DNA from: Aminobacter sp039907765
GTDB lineage: Bacteria > Pseudomonadota > Alphaproteobacteria > Rhizobiales > Rhizobiaceae
Length of the DNA: 64,000 nt
Direction: 5' to 3'
Assembly (NCBI RefSeq): GCF_039907765.1
Contig: NZ_JARDJI010000019.1
Span: forward strand, 1-64,000
Under the pieces are notes generated by a model. It did no database searches, was not told where the DNA came from, and saw only the letters and a program-made list of their open reading frames with translations. Of this stretch, positions 33,972-44,596 are shown piece after piece (the stretch's first letter is position 1; every line of letters starts with the position of its first letter). Made by a program: the position numbers and the translations under genes.

Positions 33972-34412
33972 CTAGTCCTTCACGATCAGCCTTCTCGGTC
34001 CCGGGCCCTGGCGCGCCAGCCTGTCCTCGCGGTTGCGCAGCGGGCACCTGTCGATCGACATGCAGCCGCAGCCGATGCAGTCGGTCAGCCCGTCGCGCAG
34101 CTTCTTCAGCTGCTCGATGCGGTGGTCGAGGTCGTGCCGCCAAGCCGTTGAAAGCAGACTCCAATCCTCGCGCGTCGGCGTGCGCCCGTCGGGCAGGGTG
34201 GCAAGGGTGGCCGCGATGTCGGCGAGCGATATGCCGACCTCCTGCGCGATGCGGATAACGGCCACGCGGCGCAGCACGTCGCGCGAATATCGGCGCTGGT
34301 TGCCCGCCGTGCGGTGGCTGTGGATCAGCCCGCGCGTCTCGTAGAAATGCAGCGCCGACACCGCCACGCCGCTGCGCCGCGCCACCTCGCCGACAGTCAG
34401 TTCCTGGCCCAT
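33972..34412 (-). CDS. soxR: Redox-sensing MerR-family activator SoxR
   Basis: A 146-residue MerR-family regulator. The helix-turn-helix LTVGEVARRSGVAVSALHFYE starts at residue 5. The [2Fe-2S] cluster ligands are C112, C115, C117 and C123 in CIGCGCMSIDRC. It senses redox-cycling compounds or superoxide. A SoxR operator lies 17 bp upstream of its start, so it is likely autoregulated. No soxS is nearby, in keeping with non-enteric bacteria, where SoxR acts directly on a few genes. Confidence 0.95.
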   Translation of the reverse strand: MGQELTVGEVARRSGVAVSALHFYETRGLIHSHRTAGNQRRYSRDVLRRVAVIRIAQEVGISLADIAATLATLPDGRTPTREDWSLLSTAWRHDLDHRIEQLKKLRDGLTDCIGCGCMSIDRCPLRNREDRLARQGPGPRRLIVKD

Positions 34413-34428
34413 GGAAATTCCCGCTTGA

Positions 34429-34446
34429 CCTCAAGTTTAGTTGAGG
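34429..34446. promoter_or_regulatory. SoxR operator
   Basis: CCTCAAGTTTAGTTGAGG, an 18-bp near-palindrome matching the SoxR box (CCTCAAG..CTTGAGG type), sits just upstream of soxR. It implies SoxR binding to its own promoter and possibly to a plus-strand promoter facing trmL. Confidence 0.88.
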
Positions 34447-34574
34447 TTGTACGGAATAGGCCATGACGTTGCAAGAGAAGGAAATCGAGCATGGCGACAT
34501 ACTGGAACCGGAGTTCATGCGGCGGGGCGCCGGGCGATCTTGCCGCGCTGGCCGCCAGGCTGGGGGCGCTGGTC

Positions 34575-35033
34575 TCAGCCGATCTGGCGCAGCGCTTCGC
34601 CTGCCACCATCGCGGCAGCCAGCGCGACGTTGAGGCTGCGGCCGCCGCCGGGCATCGGGATGATCAGCCGCTGGTCGGCGAGATCGTGGACGTGGTCGGG
34701 CACGCCGGCCGATTCGCGGCCGAGCAGGACGACGTCGCCGGTGCGGAAGCTGAAATCCGCATAGGGCAGGGCGGCTTTGGTCGACATCAGTATCAGGCGG
34801 CGGCCTTCGCCTTGGCGCCAGTGCTCGAAGCGGTCGAAGTCGACGTGCCGGGTCAGGGCCGCCATTTCGAGATAATCCATGCCGGCGCGCCTGAGCGCCC
34901 GGTCGGAGATATCGAAGCCGGCGGGCTCGATCAGGTCGACGCCGAGCCCTAGGCAGGCGGCCATGCGGAGAATGGTGCCGGTGTTTCCGGCGATGTCCGG
35001 CTGGTAGAGGGCGATGCGCAGCTTCTCGTTCAT
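34575..35033 (-). CDS. trmL: tRNA (cytidine/uridine-34 2'-O)-methyltransferase
   Basis: A 152-residue SPOUT methyltransferase. The motifs ALYQPDIAGNTGTILR, LLGRESAGVPD and IPMPGGGRSLNVALAAAMV are all present; the last forms the trefoil-knot SAM site. It methylates the wobble ribose of tRNA-Leu. Full length. In rhizobia trmL usually precedes petABC; here three ABC exporter genes stand between them. Confidence 0.94.
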   Translation of the reverse strand: MNEKLRIALYQPDIAGNTGTILRMAACLGLGVDLIEPAGFDISDRALRRAGMDYLEMAALTRHVDFDRFEHWRQGEGRRLILMSTKAALPYADFSFRTGDVVLLGRESAGVPDHVHDLADQRLIIPMPGGGRSLNVALAAAMVAGEALRQIG

Positions 35034-35167
35034 TTGGCCTTCCTAATCTGTGGCTGCAGGGCAACAGCAAGTTCCGCCAAAGAAGAAAGTGAACGGGCTC
35101 ATGTGGCGTTCTGTCGCGAATGGGAGTATACGGCCGCCATTGTCAACTCGAACCGAAGGAGGAGGGC
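35034..35167. promoter_or_regulatory. Divergent promoter region between trmL and the small frames
   Basis: 134 bp separate trmL from a well-formed AAGGAGGAGG ribosome site. The stretch is richer in A and T than its neighbours and should carry promoters in both directions. No clear -35/-10 pair could be placed. Confidence 0.4.
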
Positions 35168-35227
35168 ATGGGACACATGATGGCCATAGACATTCACCGC
35201 CCCCTCTGTGGGCGACGAACTGCCTGA
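35168..35227 (+). CDS. Candidate 19-residue small protein or leader peptide
   Basis: ATG at 35168 follows an almost ideal ribosome site AAGGAGGAGG at 35156-35165 with 2-nt spacing from its last G. The frame encodes MGHMMAIDIHRPLCGRRTA and stops with TGA. It lies 96 bp before the next plus-strand gene. The strength of the ribosome site is the only evidence; it could be a leader peptide or chance. Confidence 0.4.
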   Translation: MGHMMAIDIHRPLCGRRTA

Positions 35228-35322
35228 GCGGCGGCCCGGTTCGACGACATTCCTGACATATACAGGCATCCTCGCATCGCGATCCGCCGAATTCCTGTTC
35301 CGGTTTTCGAAGGACAATTCCG

Positions 35323-35634
35323 ATGTTTGCCAACATCTTCAACGGGCAGGTAGCCCGTAGCCAACACGACTCTGCAAGTCCGGTCAGGCCGAACGCGCTC
35401 GCTGAAGCGAAGCATGCGGCCTGGGCGCTGTCGATGGGCGAAGTCCCGCAGGCGCCGGCCGCGCCGCGGCGTCCGCATCGAGGCATGCTGCCCGACGTCG
35501 ACATGTCGCGGGCGGTGCCCGACCCCAACCACCGGCCGCTGCTCAAGCGGCTGGCAAGGCTGATCGGTCGGCTCGCCGGCCGGTCGGGGGCGGCCCGGCC
35601 TGCTGCCAGGACGATGTCAGGAGGCAACCGCTGA
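35323..35634 (+). CDS. Small protein of unknown function
   Basis: A 103-residue basic, Ala/Arg/Pro-rich protein with ATG at 35323 after AGGA. The N-terminus (MFANIFNGQVARSQ) is ordinary; the tail is rich in Arg and Leu. No signal, membrane span or family recognised. A hairpin begins at its stop codon, and the first ABC exporter gene starts 114 bp later. Codon use fits a real gene, but proof is weak. Confidence 0.5.
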   Translation: MFANIFNGQVARSQHDSASPVRPNALAEAKHAAWALSMGEVPQAPAAPRRPHRGMLPDVDMSRAVPDPNHRPLLKRLARLIGRLAGRSGAARPAARTMSGGNR

Positions 35635-35676
35635 GGATTCGCCGAATCCTCAGCGGCCACCTACATTCGGGTGGCC
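35631..35676 (+). terminator. Two consecutive hairpins after the 103-residue gene
   Basis: CTGAGGATTC and GAATCCTCAG form a perfect 10-bp stem with a 3-nt loop at 35631-35653, overlapping the stop codon. A second stem GGCCAC..GTGGCC follows at 35655-35676. No T run follows, so the pair may attenuate or protect RNA entering the ABC exporter genes. Confidence 0.55.
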
Positions 35677-35748
35677 GTACCAGCGGCCCTCCGACGCACA
35701 CACCCCACGCGGATCCGCCGCGTTCCACATACCGAATGAGAGACTGAA

Positions 35749-37608
35749 ATGTTCCGCTGGTTTGAAAACAGACTGAATCCGTTTCCGGCCGAGGAACCGG
35801 TCGAGCCGCCGAAGACGCTTGTCGCCTTCTGCCTTCACTACACCAGAGGCGCGTGGCCCTACATCATCGTTGCGGCGCTGCTGACCTCGCTGATCGCGCT
35901 CGCCGAAGTGTGGATGTTCGGCTTCCTCGGCAACATCGTCGACTGGCTGTCGGCCCAGAACCGCGAGACCTTCCTCGAGAACGAAGGCTGGAAGCTGGCC
36001 GGCATGGCCTTCATCGTCATGGTCATCCTGCCGGGCATGGTGGTGCTGCAGTCGCTGGTCAACCAGCAGACGCTGATGGGCAACTATCCGATGCGCATCC
36101 GCTGGCAGGTGCACCGCTACCTGCTCAAGCAGTCGATGAGCTTCTACCAGGACGAGTTTGCCGGCCGCATCGCCACCAAGCTGATGCAGACCGCGCTCGC
36201 CGTGCGCGAATGCGTGGTCAAGCTGATCGACGTGCTCAACTACGTCATCGTCTATTTCATCGGCGTGCTGATCATCGTCGGCTCGGCCGACCTGCGCCTT
36301 GCAGCGCCGCTGGTCGTCTGGCTCGTCAGCTACGTGCTTCTGCTGCGCTATTTCGTGCCGCGCCTGGGCAAGCTCGCCGAAGAGCAGGCTGATGCGCGCT
36401 CGACCATGACCGGCCGCGTCGTCGACAGCTACACCAACATCCAGACGGTCAAGCTGTTCTCGCATTCGCGTCGCGAGGCATCCTTCGCCAGGGAAGGCAT
36501 GTCGCTGTTCATGGGCACCGTCTACCGGTCGATGCGGCTGGTGACGTCGCTCTACGGCGCGCTCTACCTGCTCAACTCGACGCTGCTCCTGTCGGTCGGC
36601 ATCCTGTCGATCTGGCTGTGGCTCGACCAGGTCGTCACCATCGGCGCGGTTGCCGTGGTGCTCGGCCTCGTCCTGCGTCTCTGGGGCATGTCGCAGTGGA
36701 TCATGTGGGAGGTCTCGGGCCTGTTCGAGAGCATCGGCACCGTCCAGGATGGCATCACCTCGATCTCGATGCCGCGCCTGGTCGAGGACCAGCCCGACGC
36801 CAAGGCAATCGTCGTCGACAAGGGCGCCATCTCGTTCGACGGCATCGGCTTCCACTATGGCAAGCGCAAGGGCGTGATCGAACAGCTCACCCTCGACGTC
36901 AAGCCGGGCGAGAAGGTCGGCATCGTCGGCCGCTCGGGCGCCGGCAAGTCGACGCTGGTCAATCTCTTGCTGCGCTTCTACGACCTCGAGAAGGGCCGCA
37001 TCCTGATCGACGGGCAGGACATCGCCAAGGTCACGCAGGACAGCCTGCGCGCCCAGATCGGCATGGTCACGCAGGATACGTCGCTGCTGCACCGCTCGGT
37101 CGCCGACAACATCCTCTATGGCCGTCCCGACGCATCCGAGGCGATGATGATCGAGGCGGCGCGGCGTGCCGAAGCGCTCGACTTCATCAGCGCCCTGGCC
37201 GACCCCAAGGGGCGAAAAGGCTTCGAGGCGCATGTCGGCGAGCGCGGCGTCAAGTTGTCGGGCGGCCAGCGCCAGCGCATCGCGATCGCCCGCGTCATGC
37301 TCAAGGACGCGCCGATCCTGATCCTCGACGAGGCGACCTCGGCGCTCGACAGCGAGGTCGAGGCGGCGATCCAGGAAAACCTCTATCGCCTGATGGAGGG
37401 CAAGACAGTCATCGCCATCGCCCACCGGCTCTCCACCATCGCGGCGATGGACCGCCTTGTGGTCATGGACAAGGGCCGCATCGTCGAGCAGGGCAGCCAT
37501 GACGAGCTGGTCGCCAAAGGCGGGCTCTATGCCTCGCTGTGGCAGCGCCAGTCCGGCGGCTTCCTGCTCGAAGAGGCCGATGGCATCGAGGCCCAGGCGG
37601 CGGAGTAG
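35749..37608 (+). CDS. ABC exporter half-transporter (fused TM and ATPase), copy 1
   Basis: A 619-residue inner-membrane exporter subunit with six membrane spans in about 40-320 and a C-terminal ATPase: Walker A GRSGAGKST near 394, Q-loop, signature LSGGQRQRIAIAR, Walker B ILILDEATSALDS, and H-switch IAHRLSTIAA. All catalytic residues are intact. It should act as a dimer. It is the first of three tandem homologs between trmL and petABC. Substrate unknown; lipid, peptide or drug are all possible for this type. Confidence 0.92.
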   Translation: MFRWFENRLNPFPAEEPVEPPKTLVAFCLHYTRGAWPYIIVAALLTSLIALAEVWMFGFLGNIVDWLSAQNRETFLENEGWKLAGMAFIVMVILPGMVVLQSLVNQQTLMGNYPMRIRWQVHRYLLKQSMSFYQDEFAGRIATKLMQTALAVRECVVKLIDVLNYVIVYFIGVLIIVGSADLRLAAPLVVWLVSYVLLLRYFVPRLGKLAEEQADARSTMTGRVVDSYTNIQTVKLFSHSRREASFAREGMSLFMGTVYRSMRLVTSLYGALYLLNSTLLLSVGILSIWLWLDQVVTIGAVAVVLGLVLRLWGMSQWIMWEVSGLFESIGTVQDGITSISMPRLVEDQPDAKAIVVDKGAISFDGIGFHYGKRKGVIEQLTLDVKPGEKVGIVGRSGAGKSTLVNLLLRFYDLEKGRILIDGQDIAKVTQDSLRAQIGMVTQDTSLLHRSVADNILYGRPDASEAMMIEAARRAEALDFISALADPKGRKGFEAHVGERGVKLSGGQRQRIAIARVMLKDAPILILDEATSALDSEVEAAIQENLYRLMEGKTVIAIAHRLSTIAAMDRLVVMDKGRIVEQGSHDELVAKGGLYASLWQRQSGGFLLEEADGIEAQAAE

Positions 37609-37626
37609 GGAGCGAAACGCCGAGGT

Positions 37627-37866
37627 CTCCCTCCCTCTTGTGGGGAAGGATTGAGGGTGGGGGTGCCCCTTTCACGCGCCGTCTCCAATTGCGCCTGTGA
37701 CATACTGCCTGCGTGTACTGATCACCCCCACCCCTGACCCCTCCCCACAAGGGGGAGGGGGACTTTGCCGCGCGGCTGCCCAACGCCGAACATCAACGGT
37801 CTTGGTGTCGCCCGTCGGTGAAGTCGCCTCCTCCCCCTTGTGGGGAGGGATTGAGGGTGGGGGTGC
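37627..37866. repeat. Palindromic intergenic repeats, type D, multiple units
   Basis: Three units of the CCTCCC..TTGTGGGGAGG..GGTGGGGGT family in alternating orientation fill the 364-bp gap between exporter genes 1 and 2. CACCCCCACCCCTGACCCCT (near 37726) pairs with the outer units. No gene is visible in the gap. Confidence 0.85.
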
Positions 37867-37972
37867 GGGCGTGGGGTACGACGACAGGACAGGATGGGCC
37901 GCAACCGGTTGCCTTCGAATTGCTTCGATCCCAAAATGCCGAGTCTTTACCGGTGGATGGCCCAGCGTGCTC

Positions 37973-39850
<1,878 letters not shown>

Positions 39851-39958
39851 TGAGGGCAATGATGGTGCTACGTACCTGTCTTTGTCGCGCGGGCCATCGA
39901 CCCCACGAGGGCAGGCCAGGTGCATATGGGTGCTTTGACGGGCTTGAGCGGCCCTGTA

Positions 39959-40099
39959 CCCCCACCCCTAACCCCTCCCCACAAGGGGGAGGGGGACCAT
40001 TTCGTCGCTTTTGCCACCAAAATCGCCGAAGATTGGCGCTGGCCGGCCATGCCTCCGGGTCTCCCTCCCCCTTGTGGGGAGGGGTTGGGGGTGGGGGTA
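39959..40099. repeat. Palindromic intergenic repeat, type D
   Basis: Arms CCCCCACCCCTAACCCCTCC and GGAGGGGTTGGGGGTGGGGG are near-perfect inverted copies, with inner CCACAAGGGGGAGG and CCTCCCCCTTGTGG. It fills most of the 325-bp gap between exporter genes 2 and 3; no gene is seen there. Confidence 0.87.
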
Positions 40100-40175
40100 A
40101 TTTCATATGCGGTTGGCCTGCCCTCAGGGAGGGAGATCGGCGGTTGCAGCTTTCACTCAATACGGGGCCATCCCG

Positions 40176-42044
40176 ATGACCCCCGATCCGTTCCAGGAAC
40201 GCCTCTGGCGCCGCTTCGAGGGCGCCATCGACCCGTTCCAGGACACCGACCGCGAGGTGCTGCCGGAAAGCGCCTGGGCCTTCATCCTCTATTTCGCCCG
40301 GCAGGCGAAGGGGCCGTTCATCCTTCTCCTGATCACCGGCTTCCTCGCGGGCGCGGTCGACGCCGCGCTCTACTGGTCGGTGGGCTGGCTCATCGACCTG
40401 CTCGATTCCAGCTCGCCGCAGCGGCTGTTCACCGACCACTGGCCGGCGCTCGCGGGCCTGCTCGTGCTGATCCTGGTGGTCCGCACCGTCGTGATCGTCG
40501 GTTCGGCGGTGGTCGAGCAGCAGATCGTGGTGCCCGGCTTCTTCTCCATGGTGCGCTGGCAGGCGTTCCGGCGCGTCATCGAGCAGCCCTACGACTTCTA
40601 CCAGAACGACTTCGCCGGCCGCATCGCCACCAAGATCATGCAGGGCGGCGAGGCCGTCGGCGACTTCATGGTCAGCGTGCTGCAGACGATGTGGGGCTTC
40701 CTCACCTTCGTGTTCCTGTCGGTCACCATCCTGGTCTCGCTCGACCCGCTGATGGGCGCCGTGGTGGGGCTGTGGTTCGCGGGCTACGCCTCGATCATCT
40801 ATTACCTGTTGCCGCGCATGCGCCAGGCCGGCCGCGCCACCGCCGACCAGCGCTCGATCTTCAACGGCCGGCTCGTCGACGCCTTCACCAACATCATGGC
40901 GGTCAAGCTGTTCGACAGCGGCAGGCACGAGCATGCCTATGTCCGCGACGGGCTCGAGAGCTACCTCGGCGCCGTCGTCCGGCTGACGCGCTCGATCACC
41001 ACGGTGCGTTCGACGGTCGCGCTGCTCAACGGCTTCATGATGGCGGCGGTGGCCGCCATCTGCCTCGTCAACTGGAGCCAGGGCCAGATATCCACCGGCG
41101 CGATCGCCGCGGCGCTGGGCCTGGTCTTCCGCCTCAACCAGATGTCGGGCTGGATGATGTTCAACATCAACGGGCTGGTGCGCAACTACGCCACCGTGCA
41201 GGACGCCACCCGCACCATCTCCGTCCGCCCGGCGATCCGCGACGCGGCCGATGCCCGGCTGCTGCCGCGCGCCATGGGCGACATCGTGTTCGAGAACGTC
41301 TCCTTCCACTACGGCAAGGGCGGCGGGGTGATCGACAGTCTCGACCTGCATATCCGCCCGGGCGAGCGCGTCGCGCTGGTCGGGCCGTCGGGCGCCGGCA
41401 AGACCACCATCGTCAACCTCGCGCTGCGGCTGTTCGACGTCGAGGCCGGCCGCATCCTGATCGATGGTCAGGACGTGCGCTCGGTCACCCAGGCGTCGCT
41501 GCGCGCCCAGTTCGGGGTCGTCAGCCAGGAGGCGATGCTGATGCACCGCTCGATTTCCGACAATATCGGCTACGGCCGGGCAGGGGCCTCGCAGGCCGAG
41601 ATCGTCGAGGCGGCGAAACGCGCCGCCGCCCATGATTTCATCGTCGGCGTGGCCGATCCGCGCGGCCGCCGCGGCTACGACGCCCATGTCGGCGAGCGCG
41701 GCGTGAAACTCTCGGGCGGCCAGCGCCAGCGCGTGGCGATCGCGCGCATGATGCTCAAGGACGCACCGATCCTCATCCTCGACGAGGCGACCTCGGCGCT
41801 CGACAGCGAGGTCGAGGCGGCGATCCAGGAAAATCTCTACAAGCTGATGGAGGGCAAGACCGTGATCGCCATCGCCCACCGGCTGTCGACCATCGCGGCG
41901 TTGGACCGGCTGATCGTGCTCGACGAGGGGCGCATCGTCGAGGAGGGCAGCCACGATGCGCTCATCGCCAAGGGCGGGCTCTATTCGCAATTGTGGAAGC
42001 GCCAATCCGGCGGGTTCCTCGCCGATCGCCTCGCGGCGGAGTAG
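40176..42044 (+). CDS. ABC exporter half-transporter, copy 3
   Basis: A 622-residue exporter subunit with six membrane spans and an ATPase: Walker A GPSGAGKTT near 403, signature LSGGQRQRVAIAR, Walker B ILILDEATSALDS, IAHRLSTIAA. ATG at 40176 was chosen because the conserved N-terminus starts there. A DUF6665-like gene follows after 9 bp. With copies 1 and 2 it forms a tandem family that could give homodimers or heterodimers. Confidence 0.92.
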   Translation: MTPDPFQERLWRRFEGAIDPFQDTDREVLPESAWAFILYFARQAKGPFILLLITGFLAGAVDAALYWSVGWLIDLLDSSSPQRLFTDHWPALAGLLVLILVVRTVVIVGSAVVEQQIVVPGFFSMVRWQAFRRVIEQPYDFYQNDFAGRIATKIMQGGEAVGDFMVSVLQTMWGFLTFVFLSVTILVSLDPLMGAVVGLWFAGYASIIYYLLPRMRQAGRATADQRSIFNGRLVDAFTNIMAVKLFDSGRHEHAYVRDGLESYLGAVVRLTRSITTVRSTVALLNGFMMAAVAAICLVNWSQGQISTGAIAAALGLVFRLNQMSGWMMFNINGLVRNYATVQDATRTISVRPAIRDAADARLLPRAMGDIVFENVSFHYGKGGGVIDSLDLHIRPGERVALVGPSGAGKTTIVNLALRLFDVEAGRILIDGQDVRSVTQASLRAQFGVVSQEAMLMHRSISDNIGYGRAGASQAEIVEAAKRAAAHDFIVGVADPRGRRGYDAHVGERGVKLSGGQRQRVAIARMMLKDAPILILDEATSALDSEVEAAIQENLYKLMEGKTVIAIAHRLSTIAALDRLIVLDEGRIVEEGSHDALIAKGGLYSQLWKRQSGGFLADRLAAE

Positions 42045-42053
42045 GATCGCCTC

Positions 42054-42362
42054 ATGTCCGTGCGCCCGCCCAGCCTCTTTTCCAGCCGCCAGGAGCAGAG
42101 CCTCAACGTGCTCGACTACGAGCTCCTGGCCGAGAAGGCGGCAGCTCTCGGCCGGGCCGGCGAACGGGTCGGCGAGGCACTCGCCAGGCTCGACGCCCAT
42201 TCGGGCGATGCCGAGTCGCGCCGCGGCCTGGTCAAGGCCGCCGCCGACGCCGTCTACGGCTATTTCGTCCAGCGCGAGCTCTGCGGCTACCGGCGCCACG
42301 ACGACGCCATCCGCCACTACGGCATCCCGCGCGAGGTGCTGGCGCGACTCGGCGCGGCGTGA
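42054..42362 (+). CDS. Small conserved protein, DUF6665-like
   Basis: A 102-residue soluble, helical protein starting MSVRPPSLFSSRQEQSLNVLDYEL and ending with RELCGYRRHDDAIRHYGIPREVLARLG. I recall this as DUF6665, found in rhizobia and of unknown function; the number is from memory. It follows exporter copy 3 by 9 bp and should be co-transcribed with it. Confidence 0.75.
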   Translation: MSVRPPSLFSSRQEQSLNVLDYELLAEKAAALGRAGERVGEALARLDAHSGDAESRRGLVKAAADAVYGYFVQRELCGYRRHDDAIRHYGIPREVLARLGAA

Positions 42363-42684
42363 ACGGCGCAGGGGAAAACCTTGCTGGCACTGGAGGGGGT
42401 GGCGGCCGATGCCGTCGCGCAGCTGCAGCCAAGGCTGCGCAAAGATGCGAAAAAAGGCCGGAAACCGCCCGATTGCCGGGGTTTTCCACGAATATCACCA
42501 TCCCCGCGACAATCTGCCCACGTCGCCTGTCTTGTCTGGACAAAAACTGGCTTCACGCATAAACCGAACTCCAAATGCCGGAGGAATTTCGCTAGCCTGG
42601 TTGCCATGCGCTGTCGGGCCAGCGGCGTTGAGCGGGGACACGTGCTCGGCCTCCGGTGGAATTGAGGCAGAAGGATCAGGTCCC
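42363..42684. other. 322-bp region upstream of petA
   Basis: No gene is seen. The part from about 42530 to 42600 is richer in A and T (CTTGTCTGGACAAAAACTGG) and likely carries the petABC promoter. An earlier part, near 42420-42480, is purine-rich on the plus strand. No repeat of the CCTCCC type is present. Confidence 0.5.
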
Positions 42685-43248
42685 GTGAGCGCAACCGATA
42701 CGAGCGAGCCCAATCGCCGCGATTTTCTCTATGTGGCCACCGGCATGGCCGGCGTGGTCGGCGCTGGCGCCGTGGCGTGGCCCTTCATCGACCAGATGCG
42801 CCCGGACGCTTCGACCCTGGCCGCTTCCTCGATCGAGGTTGACGTCTCGTCGGTCACGCCGGGCATGTCGCTGACGGTCAAGTGGCGCGGCAAGCCGGTC
42901 TTCATCCGCAACCGTACGCCCGAAGAGATCAAGGCCGCCCAGGAAGTGCCGCTCGCCGATCTCAAGGATCCGGTCGCGCGCAACGCCAACGTCGCGCCGG
43001 ACGCCCAGGCGACCGACCTCGACCGTTCCGCCGGCAAGGACAAGGAAAACTGGCTGGTCATGGTCGGCGTGTGCACCCATCTGGGCTGCGTGCCGCTCGG
43101 CCAGCAGGGCGATTTCGGCGGCTGGTTCTGCCCGTGCCACGGCTCGCACTACGATACCGCCGGCCGCATCCGCAAAGGGCCGGCGCCGGAAAATCTCGCA
43201 ATTCCGACATTCCAGTTCATTTCCGATTCCATGGTCCGGATAGGCTGA
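42685..43248 (+). CDS. petA: Ubiquinol-cytochrome c reductase Rieske iron-sulfur subunit
   Basis: A 187-residue Rieske protein. A Tat motif (NRRDFLYVATG) and one membrane segment near 17-36 anchor it. The [2Fe-2S] ligands are C130 and H132 in CTHLGC and C149 and H152 in CPCHGSH, with C135 and C151 as the disulfide pair. It passes electrons from ubiquinol to cytochrome c1. The start is GTG at 42685, about 9 nt after AAGGA; no suitable ATG exists. petB and petC follow. Confidence 0.95.
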   Translation: MSATDTSEPNRRDFLYVATGMAGVVGAGAVAWPFIDQMRPDASTLAASSIEVDVSSVTPGMSLTVKWRGKPVFIRNRTPEEIKAAQEVPLADLKDPVARNANVAPDAQATDLDRSAGKDKENWLVMVGVCTHLGCVPLGQQGDFGGWFCPCHGSHYDTAGRIRKGPAPENLAIPTFQFISDSMVRIG

Positions 43249-43267
43249 GGCAGGGGGACTTATTTCC

Positions 43268-44566
43268 ATGAGCGGACACTCGACCTATTCGCCCAAGACC
43301 GGCATCGGCCGCTGGTTCGATGCGCGCATGCCGCTGCCGCGGCTGGTGCACGATTCCTTCGTGTCGTACCCGGTCCCGCGCAATCTGAACTACGCCTACA
43401 CCTTCGGCGGCATCCTTTCGATCATGCTGGGCGTGCAGATCCTGACCGGCATCGTGCTCGCCATGCACTACGCCTCGGACACCTCGCTCGCCTTCCAGTC
43501 GGTCGAGAAGATCGTGCGCGACGTCAATTCCGGCTGGCTGCTGCGCTACCTGCACTCCAACGGCGCGTCGTTCTTCTTCATCGCCGTCTACGTCCATATC
43601 ATGCGCGGCCTCTACTACGGTTCCTACAAGGCGCCGCGTGAGCTGCTCTGGATCCTCGGCTGCATCATCTACCTGCTGATGATGGCCACCGGCTTCATGG
43701 GCTACGTGCTGCCGTGGGGTCAGATGTCCTTCTGGGGCGCGACCGTCATTACCGGCTTCTTCACCGCCATCCCGCTGGTCGGCGACTGGATCCAGCAGCT
43801 GCTGCTCGGCGGCTTCGCCGTCGACAACCCGACGCTGAACCGCTTCTTTGCGCTGCACTACCTGCTGCCGTTCATGATCGCGGGCGTCGTCATCCTGCAC
43901 GTCTGGGCGCTGCACGTGACCGGCCAGACCAACCCGACCGGCATCGAGGTCAAGTCGAAGACCGACACCGTCGCCTTCACGCCCTACGCGACCATCAAGG
44001 ACGCGTTCGCGATGATCGTGTTCCTCGCCGCCTTCGCCTACTTCGTGTTCTACATCCCGAACTATCTCGGCCACCCCGACAACTACATCATGGCCGACTC
44101 GCTGAAGACGCCGGCGCACATCGTTCCGGAATGGTACTTCCTGCCGTTCTACGCGATCCTGCGCGCCGTCACCTTCAACATCGGGCCGATCGACTCGAAG
44201 CTCGGCGGCGTGCTCGCCATGTTCGGCGCCATCGCGGTGCTGTTCGTGGTGCCGTGGCTCGACACCTCGAAGGTGCGCTCGGCCGTCTACCGTCCGTGGT
44301 ACAAGCTGTTCTTCTGGCTCTTCGTCGCCAACGCCATCTTCCTCGGCTGGCTCGGCTCGAAGCCCGCGGAAGGCATCTACATCCCGCTGATGCAGATCTC
44401 GACGCTGTACTACTTCGCGTTCTTCCTGATCGTCATGCCGGTGCTCGGCCTCATCGAGACGCCGCGCCGCCTGCCGAACTCGATCACCGAAGCGGTGCTC
44501 GAGAAGAACAAGGGCGGTTCGGCCCATCCGGCCGGTGCCACCGCAGCGCCCGAAACCCGCGGCTGA
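43268..44566 (+). CDS. petB: Cytochrome b of the bc1 complex
   Basis: A 432-residue membrane protein with eight expected spans. Haem-ligand helices carry the histidines in GIVLAMHYASD, YLHSNGASFFF and HYLLPFMIAG / HVWALHVTG. The Qo-site motif PEWY occurs in VPEWYFLPFY. Lies 19 bp after petA. It oxidises ubiquinol at the periplasmic side and returns electrons to the quinone pool at the inner site. Confidence 0.96.
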   Translation: MSGHSTYSPKTGIGRWFDARMPLPRLVHDSFVSYPVPRNLNYAYTFGGILSIMLGVQILTGIVLAMHYASDTSLAFQSVEKIVRDVNSGWLLRYLHSNGASFFFIAVYVHIMRGLYYGSYKAPRELLWILGCIIYLLMMATGFMGYVLPWGQMSFWGATVITGFFTAIPLVGDWIQQLLLGGFAVDNPTLNRFFALHYLLPFMIAGVVILHVWALHVTGQTNPTGIEVKSKTDTVAFTPYATIKDAFAMIVFLAAFAYFVFYIPNYLGHPDNYIMADSLKTPAHIVPEWYFLPFYAILRAVTFNIGPIDSKLGGVLAMFGAIAVLFVVPWLDTSKVRSAVYRPWYKLFFWLFVANAIFLGWLGSKPAEGIYIPLMQISTLYYFAFFLIVMPVLGLIETPRRLPNSITEAVLEKNKGGSAHPAGATAAPETRG

Positions 44567-44596
44567 GCCAACGAGAATCTGAGAGGGATTTTTCGA

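Noticed and set aside
34491..34952. 153-codon plus-strand frame starting after AAGGA next to the SoxR box
   Set aside because: Most of it is antisense to trmL with shadow composition; kept only as a possible transcript in the findings.
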